From Bacteroidales bacterium (GTDB lineage Bacteria; Bacteroidota; Bacteroidia; Bacteroidales; JAAUTT01), in contig JAAUTT010000100.1 in NCBI GenBank assembly GCA_012031335.1, positions 1 to 9,716 of the forward strand: DNA of 9,716 nucleotides, in the 5' to 3' direction. The position numbers and the translations under genes are program-made. Shown piece after piece: positions 1-6,825 of this stretch. The notes beneath the pieces were generated by a model that was given only the letters and a program-made list of their open reading frames with translations, ran no database searches and was not told the origin of the DNA. How positions within the stretch are numbered: position 1 is the first letter of the stretch; each line of letters opens with the position of its first letter.

Positions 1-27
1 TGCATAATTGTAGAAAATAAAAAGAAA

Positions 28-60
28 GGTGACTTGTGCCAACCTTGTAGAGGTTGCACA
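28..60. repeat. AACCT-type hairpin repeat, left copy
   Basis: The segment 36-59 folds as GTGC(c)AACCT-TGTAG-AGGTT-GCAC, a nine-pair stem with one bulged C. The same motif, with the preceding GTGACT and TGCCA blocks, recurs in inverted orientation at 7936-7976, and a shorter related hairpin lies at 7991-8004. This looks like a dispersed hairpin repeat. It could also serve as a terminator for a gene lying upstream of the window, although no T tract follows it. Confidence 0.6.
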
Positions 61-140
61 GTTGACAAGGCTTTCACGCGATTTCACATTTTTTTAACCG
101 GACAACACTGATTCATAATATAAATTTTAATAAAAAAAAT

Positions 141-1043
141 ATGAGAGAGGTAGACAAAAAAAAGGCAAAAAGCTTTATGGAAAAACATGCACGCGCCTTT
201 GCAAGACAGGGCGCCACAAACCTGGTCTATTTTGCATCCGACGCAGATATCAGCAGAATAGCCAGGTATTATCAGACTGATCAGTTTAAAAGATTCGACC
301 AGATATTTCTGGTAAACGAACAACACCAGAAAAACTGCATCATCAACAACCGCATTGTCTGCCTAAAAGCTGATGCGGTGGATGCAGTGGAGCTGTTTAA
401 AAAATACCTGATGCGGTTCGATTATTTCACAGCTATTAACGAAGGGCTGTACGAAGGTGGCGGAAAATATCCCTTAAACAAGGATACCTTCCAGGGATAT
501 GCCTTGCCCATCCTGAAAGATGTTTATTACCACTATGCCAATGAACATTATAAAATCGGGGTACCTTACCATTCCCTGGAAATCATCCATCCGGGCAACG
601 AAGGGTATGCACAGGTTTATTCGGATAGTTATCCCGGTACGCTGTATAAAGTAACATTGGAAAGGCGTCAGCCCAGAGTATTTTTCACCAACGGATTGAG
701 AATGAGACTCTGTAATAAAAGTATATGGGAAGATGCCGGAGACCTGGATTCTATTTATTGCCGCATGAATTCCGAGATGTTGAAGGTTGTAAAAAGTCAC
801 TTCCCAAACATACACGATTTCCCCGGGGCTGCAAACCGAAATGAGCATATAATTGAACAATTCGACAGGATTATTGAGGATGCCAAAACCCTGAATTATA
901 AAAGAGTTGGCATGATTCCGTTTGGTTTTCACCAAAACTACAAGAAATTTCTGGAATACCTCAGTAAGGTGAATCCCGGGCCGCTGGAAGAAATTACCCT
1001 GTATCACCTGAACAGGAACGATTTCAGGGATCTTTATAATTAG
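141..1043 (+). CDS. hypothetical protein, 300 aa, unknown family
   Basis: I do not recognise this family. The ATG follows an A-rich stretch typical of Bacteroidota starts, and the frame is open for 300 codons with normal codon use. No signal peptide or membrane helix is visible, so it is probably cytoplasmic. The first ~100 residues look like alternating strands and helices (for example LVYFASDAD near 29-37 and FDQIFLVNE near 52-60), which would fit a Rossmann-like fold, but no nucleotide-binding motif is clear. The middle carries a glycine-rich YEGGGKYPL segment near 104-112. The C-terminal third is rich in His, Tyr and Asn and ends FRDLYN. It is the first gene of the long same-strand run, with the next gene 9 nt away, so it is probably co-transcribed. 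A weak TAAATTTT (121-128) could be a -7 box, but I see no TTG partner at the right distance. Confidence 0.8.
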   Translation: MREVDKKKAKSFMEKHARAFARQGATNLVYFASDADISRIARYYQTDQFKRFDQIFLVNEQHQKNCIINNRIVCLKADAVDAVELFKKYLMRFDYFTAINEGLYEGGGKYPLNKDTFQGYALPILKDVYYHYANEHYKIGVPYHSLEIIHPGNEGYAQVYSDSYPGTLYKVTLERRQPRVFFTNGLRMRLCNKSIWEDAGDLDSIYCRMNSEMLKVVKSHFPNIHDFPGAANRNEHIIEQFDRIIEDAKTLNYKRVGMIPFGFHQNYKKFLEYLSKVNPGPLEEITLYHLNRNDFRDLYN

Positions 1044-1052
1044 CAAACAAGT

Positions 1053-1247
1053 ATGAACGAATGGGGTAAAATGCTGGAACACTTTTTCAGCGCACCACTT
1101 ACAAATTTCCCTCCGGCTCTGAACTTTCTTCTGGAGGTGTGCCTTGGTTTCGGACTGACCTATCTTTCGGTGAGATGTCTGTTGGTCGTTATTGGACTAT
1201 TTAAAAGGCTCTTCAGAAAAAAGAGACATCTCAGGATAAAGTTATGA
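1053..1247 (+). CDS. small single-pass membrane protein, 64 aa
   Basis: The frame starts 9 nt after the previous stop. Residues about 22-50 are strongly hydrophobic (LNFLLEVCLGFGL and LLVVIGLF), long enough for one membrane helix. The tail is very basic (KRLFRKKRHLRIK), so the C-terminus should face the cytoplasm and the N-terminus should be outside. No enzyme motif is present. Its stop overlaps a downstream ATG (ATGA at 1244-1247), which suggests translational coupling to a short ORF or to the peptidase gene that follows. Tight packing and the membrane-like composition support it as a real gene. Its function is unknown; an anchor or partner for the neighbouring proteins is possible. Confidence 0.55.
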   Translation: MNEWGKMLEHFFSAPLTNFPPALNFLLEVCLGFGLTYLSVRCLLVVIGLFKRLFRKKRHLRIKL

Positions 1248-1324
1248 ATCGGGTGAAGGAGCAACTCAATGGAAAGCACATATTATACAGTGCTGGATGG
1301 AAAAAATACCGAACCAAAAAATAA
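1244..1324 (+). CDS. possible 26-aa basic peptide coupled to membrane ORF
   Basis: An ATG at 1244 overlaps the stop of the membrane-protein gene as ATGA. It opens a 26-codon frame, MNRVKEQLNGKH then ILYSAGWKKYRTKK, that is rich in Lys/Arg. Its stop at 1322-1324 lies 4 nt before the likely peptidase start at 1329. The geometry suits either a tiny real gene or a translated leader that carries ribosomes to the peptidase start. It is too short to judge by composition, so chance is a serious alternative. Confidence 0.25.
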   Translation: MNRVKEQLNGKHILYSAGWKKYRTKK

Positions 1325-1328
1325 TAAC

Positions 1329-2071
1329 ATGAAACACGAAACAAATATCCTTAAAGAATTTTTGCGGATGCCATTAGGCTCAACAGAAGCAATATTCAGA
1401 AAATTTGCCGGATTGAATGCTCCGGGTATGGAATGGCGAAACAACGGGAACCAGGAGCAATTTCTTTACATTCCGGGCACCCGCGATGATAAGGTGGTAC
1501 TGGTGGCTCATGCTGACACCGTCTGGCATGGTTCAAACGATCCACACACACTGAAGATAGACGGTGATAAAATCAGCAGCCTTGAACGTAATGTAGGGCT
1601 TGGGGCTGACGATCGCGCAGGATGCGCCATCCTTTGGCTGCTGCGGAACTCCGGACATTCTCTGCTGATAACCGATGGGGAAGAGTACGGGCAAATCGGC
1701 AGTAACTGGTTAAAAAAGTACAACAAAGATGTACTTGAAGCACTCAACAAACACCAGTTTATGATTGAGTTTGATCGCAAGAATGCCTTTGACTTTAAGA
1801 CTTATGGAGTTGGTTCACTTGACTTCGACAGCTGGATCAGTTGCCAAACGGGATATGGCTTTAAACCAAATGAAAGTGTTACTGATATCTGCACCCTTTG
1901 CCGGGACATCTGCGGAGTCAACTTCAGTGTTGGTTATTATAAAACCCCCATTCGACTAGCGAATACATCATGGTTAACGAATGGTACAACACTTACGAAA
2001 CAGTCACACTTCTTATCAAAGGGAACCTTGAAAAGTTTCTATTGCCACACCTCATGCAACGGGCTGCATAA
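1329..2071 (+). pseudogene. zinc metallopeptidase, M20/M28 type, frameshifted near 1941-1949
   Basis: The family hydrolyses peptide or amide bonds with two metal ions. Counting from an upstream in-frame ATG at 1269 (I prefer 1329, codon 21, which sits after an A-rich stretch), the motifs are HADTV (81-85, the H-x-D metal ligand pair), GADDRAG (112-118, bridging Asp), DGEE (136-139, catalytic Glu plus metal Glu) and EFDR (167-170, Asp ligand). In the frame as given, sense is lost after GYYK (codon 225) and the product ends at 2105 in an unlikely tail. In the frame one base back it continues naturally as NPHSTSEYIMVNEW and stops at 2069-2071. One base is therefore missing around AAAACCCCC (1941-1949). 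The lost part contains PHS, whose His is the expected last metal ligand, so the unshifted product should be inactive. The segment 202-215 has four Cys, unusual for a cytoplasmic peptidase of this kind. No signal peptide is seen. Confidence 0.8.
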
Positions 2072-2113
2072 GCCTGTTTGGGAGAAAGAAACCGAAACTC
2101 AATAAAATAATAC

Positions 2114-2653
2114 ATGAAAGATTCGCCGGAAATTTCACAATTAAAATCATTAGCCACGCAATACAATGCAACACGGGCCGACTTCATTGCGCGTATTCAG
2201 GAATTGAAAGAGCCGTTATCCCTTAGTATTGATCAGCAAAGCCAGGTGGATTATGGCATCCTTGAGCCTGCCGATCCTGCTTTACAGAAAAACTGTGACT
2301 TTATCAACAGAGATGAACAGGCAGGCAAGCTGAGTCAACGCATGCACAGCCTCTTCCTGGATGGCAGCCTTATCATCATAAAGAAATTACAGGAGCTGCA
2401 AATTACTTTCCGCCGTCACAATCTTCAGAAATATATTCAGCAACCCGACAAATATTATCATGAAATAGAGATGTTCATCCAAAGCCTCTATGGTTACAGA
2501 CACATATATTCAAAACGCGGCGAGCTATATCGGATGTCATCGCTGCGCAGTAATCTGAAAACCTATCCTGAAATTCTCAGTCTGGTGGATGTATGGGTAA
2601 GGGAACTCAACATGTTTGATGAAAGATTTTCGGAAGATGCATTTTCGAGATGA
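2114..2653 (+). CDS. unknown family A, copy 1, 179 aa
   Basis: I do not recognise a named family, but this is clearly a paralogue of the gene at 3402-3938. Shared blocks include LSIDQQSQV versus LSPEEQSRV, LQKNCDFINRDE versus LQKYHDIVDMDE, RMHSLFLDGSLIIIKKL versus RMRNLFLEGSVIILKML, and EIEMFIQSLYGYRH versus EIEQFMESLNGYRH. The protein looks almost entirely helical, with no signal peptide or membrane segment. At the spot where copy 2 has RHLIIH (a possible HEPN-like R-x4-H), this copy reads R129-HIYS-K134, so the His is replaced. If the motif is catalytic in copy 2, this copy would be an inactive partner. It starts 42 nt after the stop in the repaired peptidase frame and is followed 40 nt later by family-B copy 1. 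Confidence 0.8.
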   Translation: MKDSPEISQLKSLATQYNATRADFIARIQELKEPLSLSIDQQSQVDYGILEPADPALQKNCDFINRDEQAGKLSQRMHSLFLDGSLIIIKKLQELQITFRRHNLQKYIQQPDKYYHEIEMFIQSLYGYRHIYSKRGELYRMSSLRSNLKTYPEILSLVDVWVRELNMFDERFSEDAFSR

Positions 2654-2693
2654 AATAATCACATTCTTCTTATAACAATCAAAATTTTTAAAT

Positions 2694-3402
2694 ATGGAAA
2701 TAACAAAAATACTTGAGAAGAAACTCATTCCTGATCAGAGTAATGAAAGAGATATGAAAAACTGGAGCCATTTCCTTCAAGAAAACAAGAAGTTAAAAGT
2801 CATCCTTCAAAAAGTTGATAAATGGCCATTATTCTCAATATTCTGCGGTATGGAAAATTTCCAGAACCAATCTATCATCATCAGAGCGGAACAAATTCCA
2901 AATAAAAACCTTAACGCTAAGTTAAAAATGCGACATTTTAGCATGAAGGCTGTAAAGGTTGAAGTACTCTGTGAACTTAATTTAGCTGATACCAAACCTT
3001 ATTTTATCCGCAACATTATCGAAAATATGGATAACTCCAATGAAATGGAACAATTGGAAAGCCAATTTCATGCATCCTTTGAAAAGAGACAGGGAATTAA
3101 CAGGTTTCTTAAACCAAAATCGCTTTTGGCAATAGCCCAAGCAGCCAGGAGCATGAACCAAATTCGGTTGAAATGATAGGCAAGATATATTTACTCGAAG
3201 TTAGGTACTTTCAAACCTACAAATTTTTTTTATGCTGGTTATCAGGATACAATTTTAAAAAGTATGATGATAGAAAACTGGAAAGTAGAACCAAAGGATT
3301 TTCGTGATTTGGATCAACTCTGAAAGTGGTGATGAAATCTTGCTACTTACTTCTCCCCATAACTATTTGGAATATATCAGATCAGCACCTTACGACGTTT
3401 AA
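2694..3402 (+). pseudogene. unknown family B, copy 1, broken by three frame changes
   Basis: The ATG opens a 160-codon frame that stops at 3174-3176, but the protein carries on in other frames. Near 3157-3165 sense moves one base back (EPNSVEMIGKIYLLEV). Near 3209 it returns to the first frame (FKPTNFFYAGYQDT, then IENWKVEPKDFRDLD). Near 3315 it moves again (NSESGDEILLLTSPHNYLEY) and reaches TAA at 3400-3402. The repaired protein would be about 235 aa. Family-B copy 2 (5953-6608) confirms the reconstruction: DKWPL/DDWPL, VEVLCELNL/VEVLCELQL, IIENMDN/IIDNLDN, MIGKIYLLEV/LIGRIYLLSV and YAGYQDT/YLGYSST correspond in order. No known motif is visible. The repaired stop overlaps the next ATG as TAATG, the kind of junction kept in a working operon. 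That favours either recent damage or sequence errors over old decay. Confidence 0.75.
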
Positions 3403-3938
3403 TGATCCATTTTATGTCAAAACCAAATGTTAAATTAAGAGCTTTAGCCAAAAAGCATCGCGAAACCAAATGTGAAATCCTGGACAGGACAAAAGTATTG
3501 ACCCAATCCTTCAATCTGAGCCCGGAAGAACAAAGTCGTGTAGCTTTTGAAATGCCCGGTCCAATCGACCGTTCTCTGCAAAAATACCACGACATCGTCG
3601 ATATGGATGAACGTTACATCCAACTGAACAGGCGCATGAGAAACCTCTTTCTGGAGGGTAGCGTAATCATTCTGAAAATGCTAAAGAAACACAGGATTTA
3701 CATCCCCAGACATAAATGGAAAAAAAACATTCAATCGCCCCACGATCATTTCCCGGAGATAGAACAATTTATGGAAAGTTTAAACGGATACAGGCATTTG
3801 ATTATCCATGGAACACAAGTACCCCGGAATATCAATCTCAGCCATTACCTGGTGAAGCATCCAAAGGTCCGGCGAACAGTGAATGTCTGGTTTAGTGACC
3901 TTTCTACGGAAGCGATATCTACGAAGAATACCGCATGA
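3402..3938 (+). CDS. unknown family A, copy 2, 178 aa, with HEPN-like R-x4-H motif
   Basis: This is a paralogue of the 2114-2653 gene over most of its length. The ATG at 3402 overlaps the repaired stop of family-B copy 1 (TAATG). A second ATG at 3414 (MSKPNVK) is an equally good start. The protein appears all helical and soluble. Near 130-137 it reads YRHLIIHG, with R131-x4-H136. In HEPN ribonucleases, the Rx4-6H motif at the end of a helix, often followed by Gly, is the active site, so this could be a HEPN-type RNase or nucleotidyl-transfer target. The rest of the sequence is not close enough for me to place it in that superfamily with certainty, and the Asn that often follows the Arg is a His here. 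Its stop overlaps the next start as ATGA (3935-3938). Confidence 0.8.
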   Translation: MIHFMSKPNVKLRALAKKHRETKCEILDRTKVLTQSFNLSPEEQSRVAFEMPGPIDRSLQKYHDIVDMDERYIQLNRRMRNLFLEGSVIILKMLKKHRIYIPRHKWKKNIQSPHDHFPEIEQFMESLNGYRHLIIHGTQVPRNINLSHYLVKHPKVRRTVNVWFSDLSTEAISTKNTA

Positions 3939-4291
3939 ACTCCCGGGATGAAATATTTACGCAAGCCGGCGACATCATTGTAACTGGCGGAGGTGGATAT
4001 AATACCACACGCGGATATGCCAATCCTTATTTTAAATTTTATAAAAAAGATGGTGAAATTATCCGGATTTCAATTCCGCAAAAGCCAGCACATTTATTAT
4101 CCGATCAGGATATCCGGGTGCTGGACGATAAAACCCTGACTCCTGAGCTGATTCAAATACTGGTGAAATGGCTGCAGGCAATACGAAATGACGAGGGAAT
4201 CCTGTATCCCGTGAACAGTGCTAATCTGGTTCACATTGCCTGTATGTGGAATGCGCTGAACCATGATGATGAAGGGCTTTTAAGATCATAA
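3935..4291 (+). CDS. hypothetical protein, 118 aa
   Basis: Not recognised. The start overlaps the stop of the family-A gene (ATGA), so it is very likely translated from the same mRNA. The N-terminal part has a glycine-rich GDIIVTGGGGYN (12-23) followed by an aromatic, strand-like stretch (ANPYFKFYKKDGEIIRISIP). The C-terminal half looks helical, with LTPELIQILVKWLQAI near 68-83. Strand-rich then helical organisation fits a small alpha/beta protein. No signal peptide, Cys cluster or catalytic triad is visible. An antitoxin, immunity or adaptor role is possible from position only. Confidence 0.7.
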   Translation: MNSRDEIFTQAGDIIVTGGGGYNTTRGYANPYFKFYKKDGEIIRISIPQKPAHLLSDQDIRVLDDKTLTPELIQILVKWLQAIRNDEGILYPVNSANLVHIACMWNALNHDDEGLLRS

Positions 4292-4338
4292 ATATTCCTG
4301 AGGCATACTTTAATAAAAACAACTTAATATAAATTACT

Positions 4339-5163
4339 ATGCAAAAAGACAATTCCCTGTCCCCCCGTCTGATCCTGCACATTCCACATTCGTCCCTTCA
4401 CATTCCCTTTATGGATGGTTTTGTGGAAAACGAAGAACTGATTCGCCAGGAAATGGTTAAGTTAACTGACTGGTGCACTGATCTGCTGTTTTTCTCCAAA
4501 GACGACATCATGCTGTTACCAGACTACTCCCGCCTCTTTTGCGATGTAGAACGTTTTGCCGACGACTGCCAGGAAGTGATGGCACAATCCGGCATGGGAG
4601 TGCTTTACGAAAAAACAGATAAGGGAGAACTCCTCCGTACCATTACGCCAGAACTGCGCGAAAAAATCATGAGGTTTTATTACCGGAAACATCATGCGAA
4701 CTTCACAGAGGCTGTAAAAAATCAACTGGAACAACATTATCAGGCAGTAATTATTGATTGCCACTCGTTTTCGGATGTCCCCTTTGAGCGCGACCTGAAT
4801 AAAGATCCCAACCGGCCGGATATCAACATTGGTACCGATCCTTTCCATACTCCCGGAAATCTGCTTCAACTCACCCGTGAATATTTTGAATCAGCTGGTT
4901 ATTCAGTAGGTATTAACTGGCCTTATGCCGGCACCATTGTTCCTGAAAGTTTTTATCTCAAAGAAAAAAGGGTTCATTCCATCATGATAGAGGTGAACCG
5001 TAAACTATACCTTAACGAGACATCCGACGATCCAGGGGAAAACTATTATATAACAGAAATGGCAATTCGCAAATATCTAAGAATGGTAAAGGAAAATTAC
5101 GGTTTTATAGAAAAAGAAGAGCCCGTGATGGCTGAAAATGAGGACGAGGAAAAAAAAACCTGA
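4339..5163 (+). CDS. N-formylglutamate amidohydrolase-like enzyme (FGase family)
   Basis: The family hydrolyses N-formyl-L-glutamate to glutamate and formate, best known as the last step of one histidine-degradation route; close relatives act on other acylated amino acids. Signature parts are in order: HIPHSSLHIP (14-23), CDVERFADD (68-76), MGVLY (86-90), YYRKHH (114-119), DCHSF (140-144), PDINIGTD (160-167), WPYAGTIVP (194-202) and SIMIEVNRKLY (214-224). Length (274 aa) is normal for the family and the protein looks cytoplasmic. No other hut gene is nearby, so a role in histidine breakdown is doubtful here. Its place among unknown proteins and a peptidase suggests another N-acyl substrate. 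The tail is acidic (ENEDEE) and ends in a run of nine A (5150-5158), at which the next gene is read in the +1 frame. Confidence 0.9.
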   Translation: MQKDNSLSPRLILHIPHSSLHIPFMDGFVENEELIRQEMVKLTDWCTDLLFFSKDDIMLLPDYSRLFCDVERFADDCQEVMAQSGMGVLYEKTDKGELLRTITPELREKIMRFYYRKHHANFTEAVKNQLEQHYQAVIIDCHSFSDVPFERDLNKDPNRPDINIGTDPFHTPGNLLQLTREYFESAGYSVGINWPYAGTIVPESFYLKEKRVHSIMIEVNRKLYLNETSDDPGENYYITEMAIRKYLRMVKENYGFIEKEEPVMAENEDEEKKT

Positions 5164-5932
5164 ACCATTTAATCCCATATCCTTTGAAACGCCGGAGGCA
5201 AAAGAAGGCCTGAAGGAATTTGAACATACCATGGAGGGAATAATGGGCAAGCCATATAAAGATGAGACCGATTATTTAAGGGAGGCAATGATGAAATTTG
5301 TTACCCTTCATAACGAAAGGGTTAATTTAAACCATTCGTTGCAAAAGGCGGTTAAAAAAAAAAGTATGGAGGATGTAAAAAAAGCTTTATCCAAAGGTGC
5401 TTCTGTCGAGGCCTGTTTTCCTCAGTTGACTGAATATTTATGTAAGCCTGTTATAAGGAGACTGGTTAAAAAAAACGCTCTCGACCTGGCTTTGGAATCC
5501 GACAATAAACAAATTATTGCCTGCCTATTGGAACGGGGTGCCGAACCTTTCCACCGCGAAGAATTGTACAATATGTATATGGATTCACAACGCAACCTCA
5601 CCGAACAGGAATTGCTCGAAATGGCATCTCTTTCCTCCAAAGGCACCGGTCTAAAACAGGTTATTTTATGGGTTGGTCCCAATCCCTATGGAGATGAAAT
5701 CAGGGTTAAAGTGAACAATGTACCCAACAATTTAAAGAATTTCGATCTTTTTGATATCATCCTGCCCGATTACAAAATCAGCGGGGAAGTGAACACCAAT
5801 TTCATTACCGGAGATTTACTTCAACAAATTATTCAATTCATTGATTTGAATAAAGAAATCATCACTTCCTTTTCAAAATATGAAATCGACACAATTGAGC
5901 TGGTCAGAAATTTGAAAAAAGTAAGCAAATGA
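5138..5932 (+). CDS. ankyrin-like repeat protein, 264 aa
   Basis: Two ankyrin-like units can be seen: residues about 66-91 (LQKAVKKKSMEDVKKALSKG, then AS) and 112-137 (KNALDLALESDNKQIIACLL, then ERGAEP), with the helix-turn-helix pattern and the G-A-x-P/V ends typical of these protein-binding repeats. A stretch of about 20 residues between them is less regular. From about 170 on there is a second domain, starting WVGPNPYGDEIRVKVNNVP, that looks strand-rich and then helical (LLQQIIQFIDLNKEI); I do not recognise it. The first 26 nt overlap the FGase gene, and the start MRTRKKK is very basic. Loss of a single A from the nine-A run at 5150-5158 would fuse the two genes into one long protein. The stop overlaps the next gene's upstream ATG as ATGA (5929-5932). 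Confidence 0.75.
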   Translation: MRTRKKKPEPFNPISFETPEAKEGLKEFEHTMEGIMGKPYKDETDYLREAMMKFVTLHNERVNLNHSLQKAVKKKSMEDVKKALSKGASVEACFPQLTEYLCKPVIRRLVKKNALDLALESDNKQIIACLLERGAEPFHREELYNMYMDSQRNLTEQELLEMASLSSKGTGLKQVILWVGPNPYGDEIRVKVNNVPNNLKNFDLFDIILPDYKISGEVNTNFITGDLLQQIIQFIDLNKEIITSFSKYEIDTIELVRNLKKVSK

Positions 5933-5952
5933 AAAGAAAAGCGTTACCATAT

Positions 5953-6608
5953 ATGGACCTAGAAAGAATACTAATAACAGGGAAGTTCTTCAAAAAAATT
6001 TACAACCGGTCATAAAAACCGGGAACGAAATACTTCACTGGAATAGGTTTCTCAGATCAGCTAAAAACACGCTTTTTAGAATGCATCAGGCTGACGATTG
6101 GCCCCTGAATGAATTATTTCTAACTCCGCTCGATAAAGGCAAGGCAATATATTTAATGACACAAAAGTTTCCGAATAAAGAACTATTTGATAACTTCAGC
6201 AAGGGCAGTTTTACAATCAATTCACAAGTTCAGGTGGAAGTGCTTTGCGAATTACAACTTACAGGCCATAATCCCTATTCGGACATCATCCATATAATAG
6301 ACAACCTGGATAACAAAGCGGAACTAAAAAATCTTGAAAAAACATTTCAAATGGAGAGTACGCATCCTGATGAGAAATCAAAAAATGAAAAGCAGATGTC
6401 GCCCAAACAACTCGCTAAAAAATTCAAGAAAATCGGCCCGGAATCGTACAAACTAATCGGACGCATTTACCTGCTATCAGTAACAACCAAAAAAACAAAA
6501 TGCTATATCATATATTTAGGCTATTCCAGCACAAGATTCCATGCATTGTTTGCGGTTAACTGGAACTTAAATTATCCAATTTTTTCCATGCAGTTAGGCA
6601 AAAAATAA
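5953..6608 (+). pseudogene. unknown family B, copy 2, frameshifted at a seven-A run
   Basis: Read without repair, the usable frame seems to start at an internal ATG (6081), but sense extends much further upstream: NLQPVIKTGNEILHWNRFL then RSAKNTLFRMHQADDWP, with no stop. The natural start lies in another frame at ATG 5953 (MDLERILITGKFFKK), which resembles MEITKIL of family-B copy 1. An ATG at 5929 in the same frame overlaps the previous stop (ATGA). One extra A in the run 5992-5998 joins the two parts into a ~218-aa protein. Similarity to copy 1 runs through DWPL, VEVLCEL, NPYSDIIHIIDNLDN, the LIGRIYLLSV core and YLGYSST. This copy ends soon after the NW that both share, so it lacks the ~40-residue C-terminal part of copy 1 (DFRDLD to SAPYDV). 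No known motif; soluble by appearance. Confidence 0.7.
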
Positions 6609-6649
6609 AAGGTATTATATATCACCCCTCAAATCCTAACCACGCCGCT

Positions 6650-6673
6650 GGCGCGCGTTTCCGAACGCGTGCC
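6650..6673. repeat. GC-rich REP-like hairpin
   Basis: GGCGCGCGTT-TCCG-AACGCGTGCC forms a ten-pair stem with one G-T wobble and a four-base loop. It is preceded by CCGCT. It resembles the left half of the larger palindrome at 9068-9126 (CCGCGGCTAGCGTGCGTTTG). It stands out sharply from the AT-rich surroundings. It lies 42 nt after the family-B stop and could end the long operon, but no T tract follows. A dispersed REP-like element is the better reading. Confidence 0.55.
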
Positions 6674-6825
6674 TTGAATATACAGGTACAATCAATGCTG
6701 CCTGCTATTTTAAATCATCGACAAAACAAATGTGAACTCCGTATGGGTATTTTTTGACGGGAATAGTAACATTTTTAAGTAAATTTAGTAATAGCTCACA
6801 TACTCTACGCTTAATAATTAAAAAC

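Noticed and set aside
474..1082. 202-codon frame on the minus strand
   Set aside because: It lies opposite the 300-aa gene, with composition (many Ile, Phe, Val, His) expected from the antisense of a real gene.
1020..3315. Shared FRDLYN/FRDLDN in the 300-aa protein and family B
   Set aside because: A six-residue match without flanking similarity is too little to claim common origin.
5991..5998. Programmed -1 ribosomal frameshift site in family-B copy 2
   Set aside because: The in-frame heptamer is CAAAAAA, not a canonical X-XXY-YYZ site, and I see no strong downstream stem. Kept only as a secondary option.
6754..6825. Upstream TTG start for the WYL gene
   Set aside because: It adds 24 residues unlike the family, and the TTG overlaps a possible promoter; ATG 6826 sits exactly where WYL regulators normally begin.
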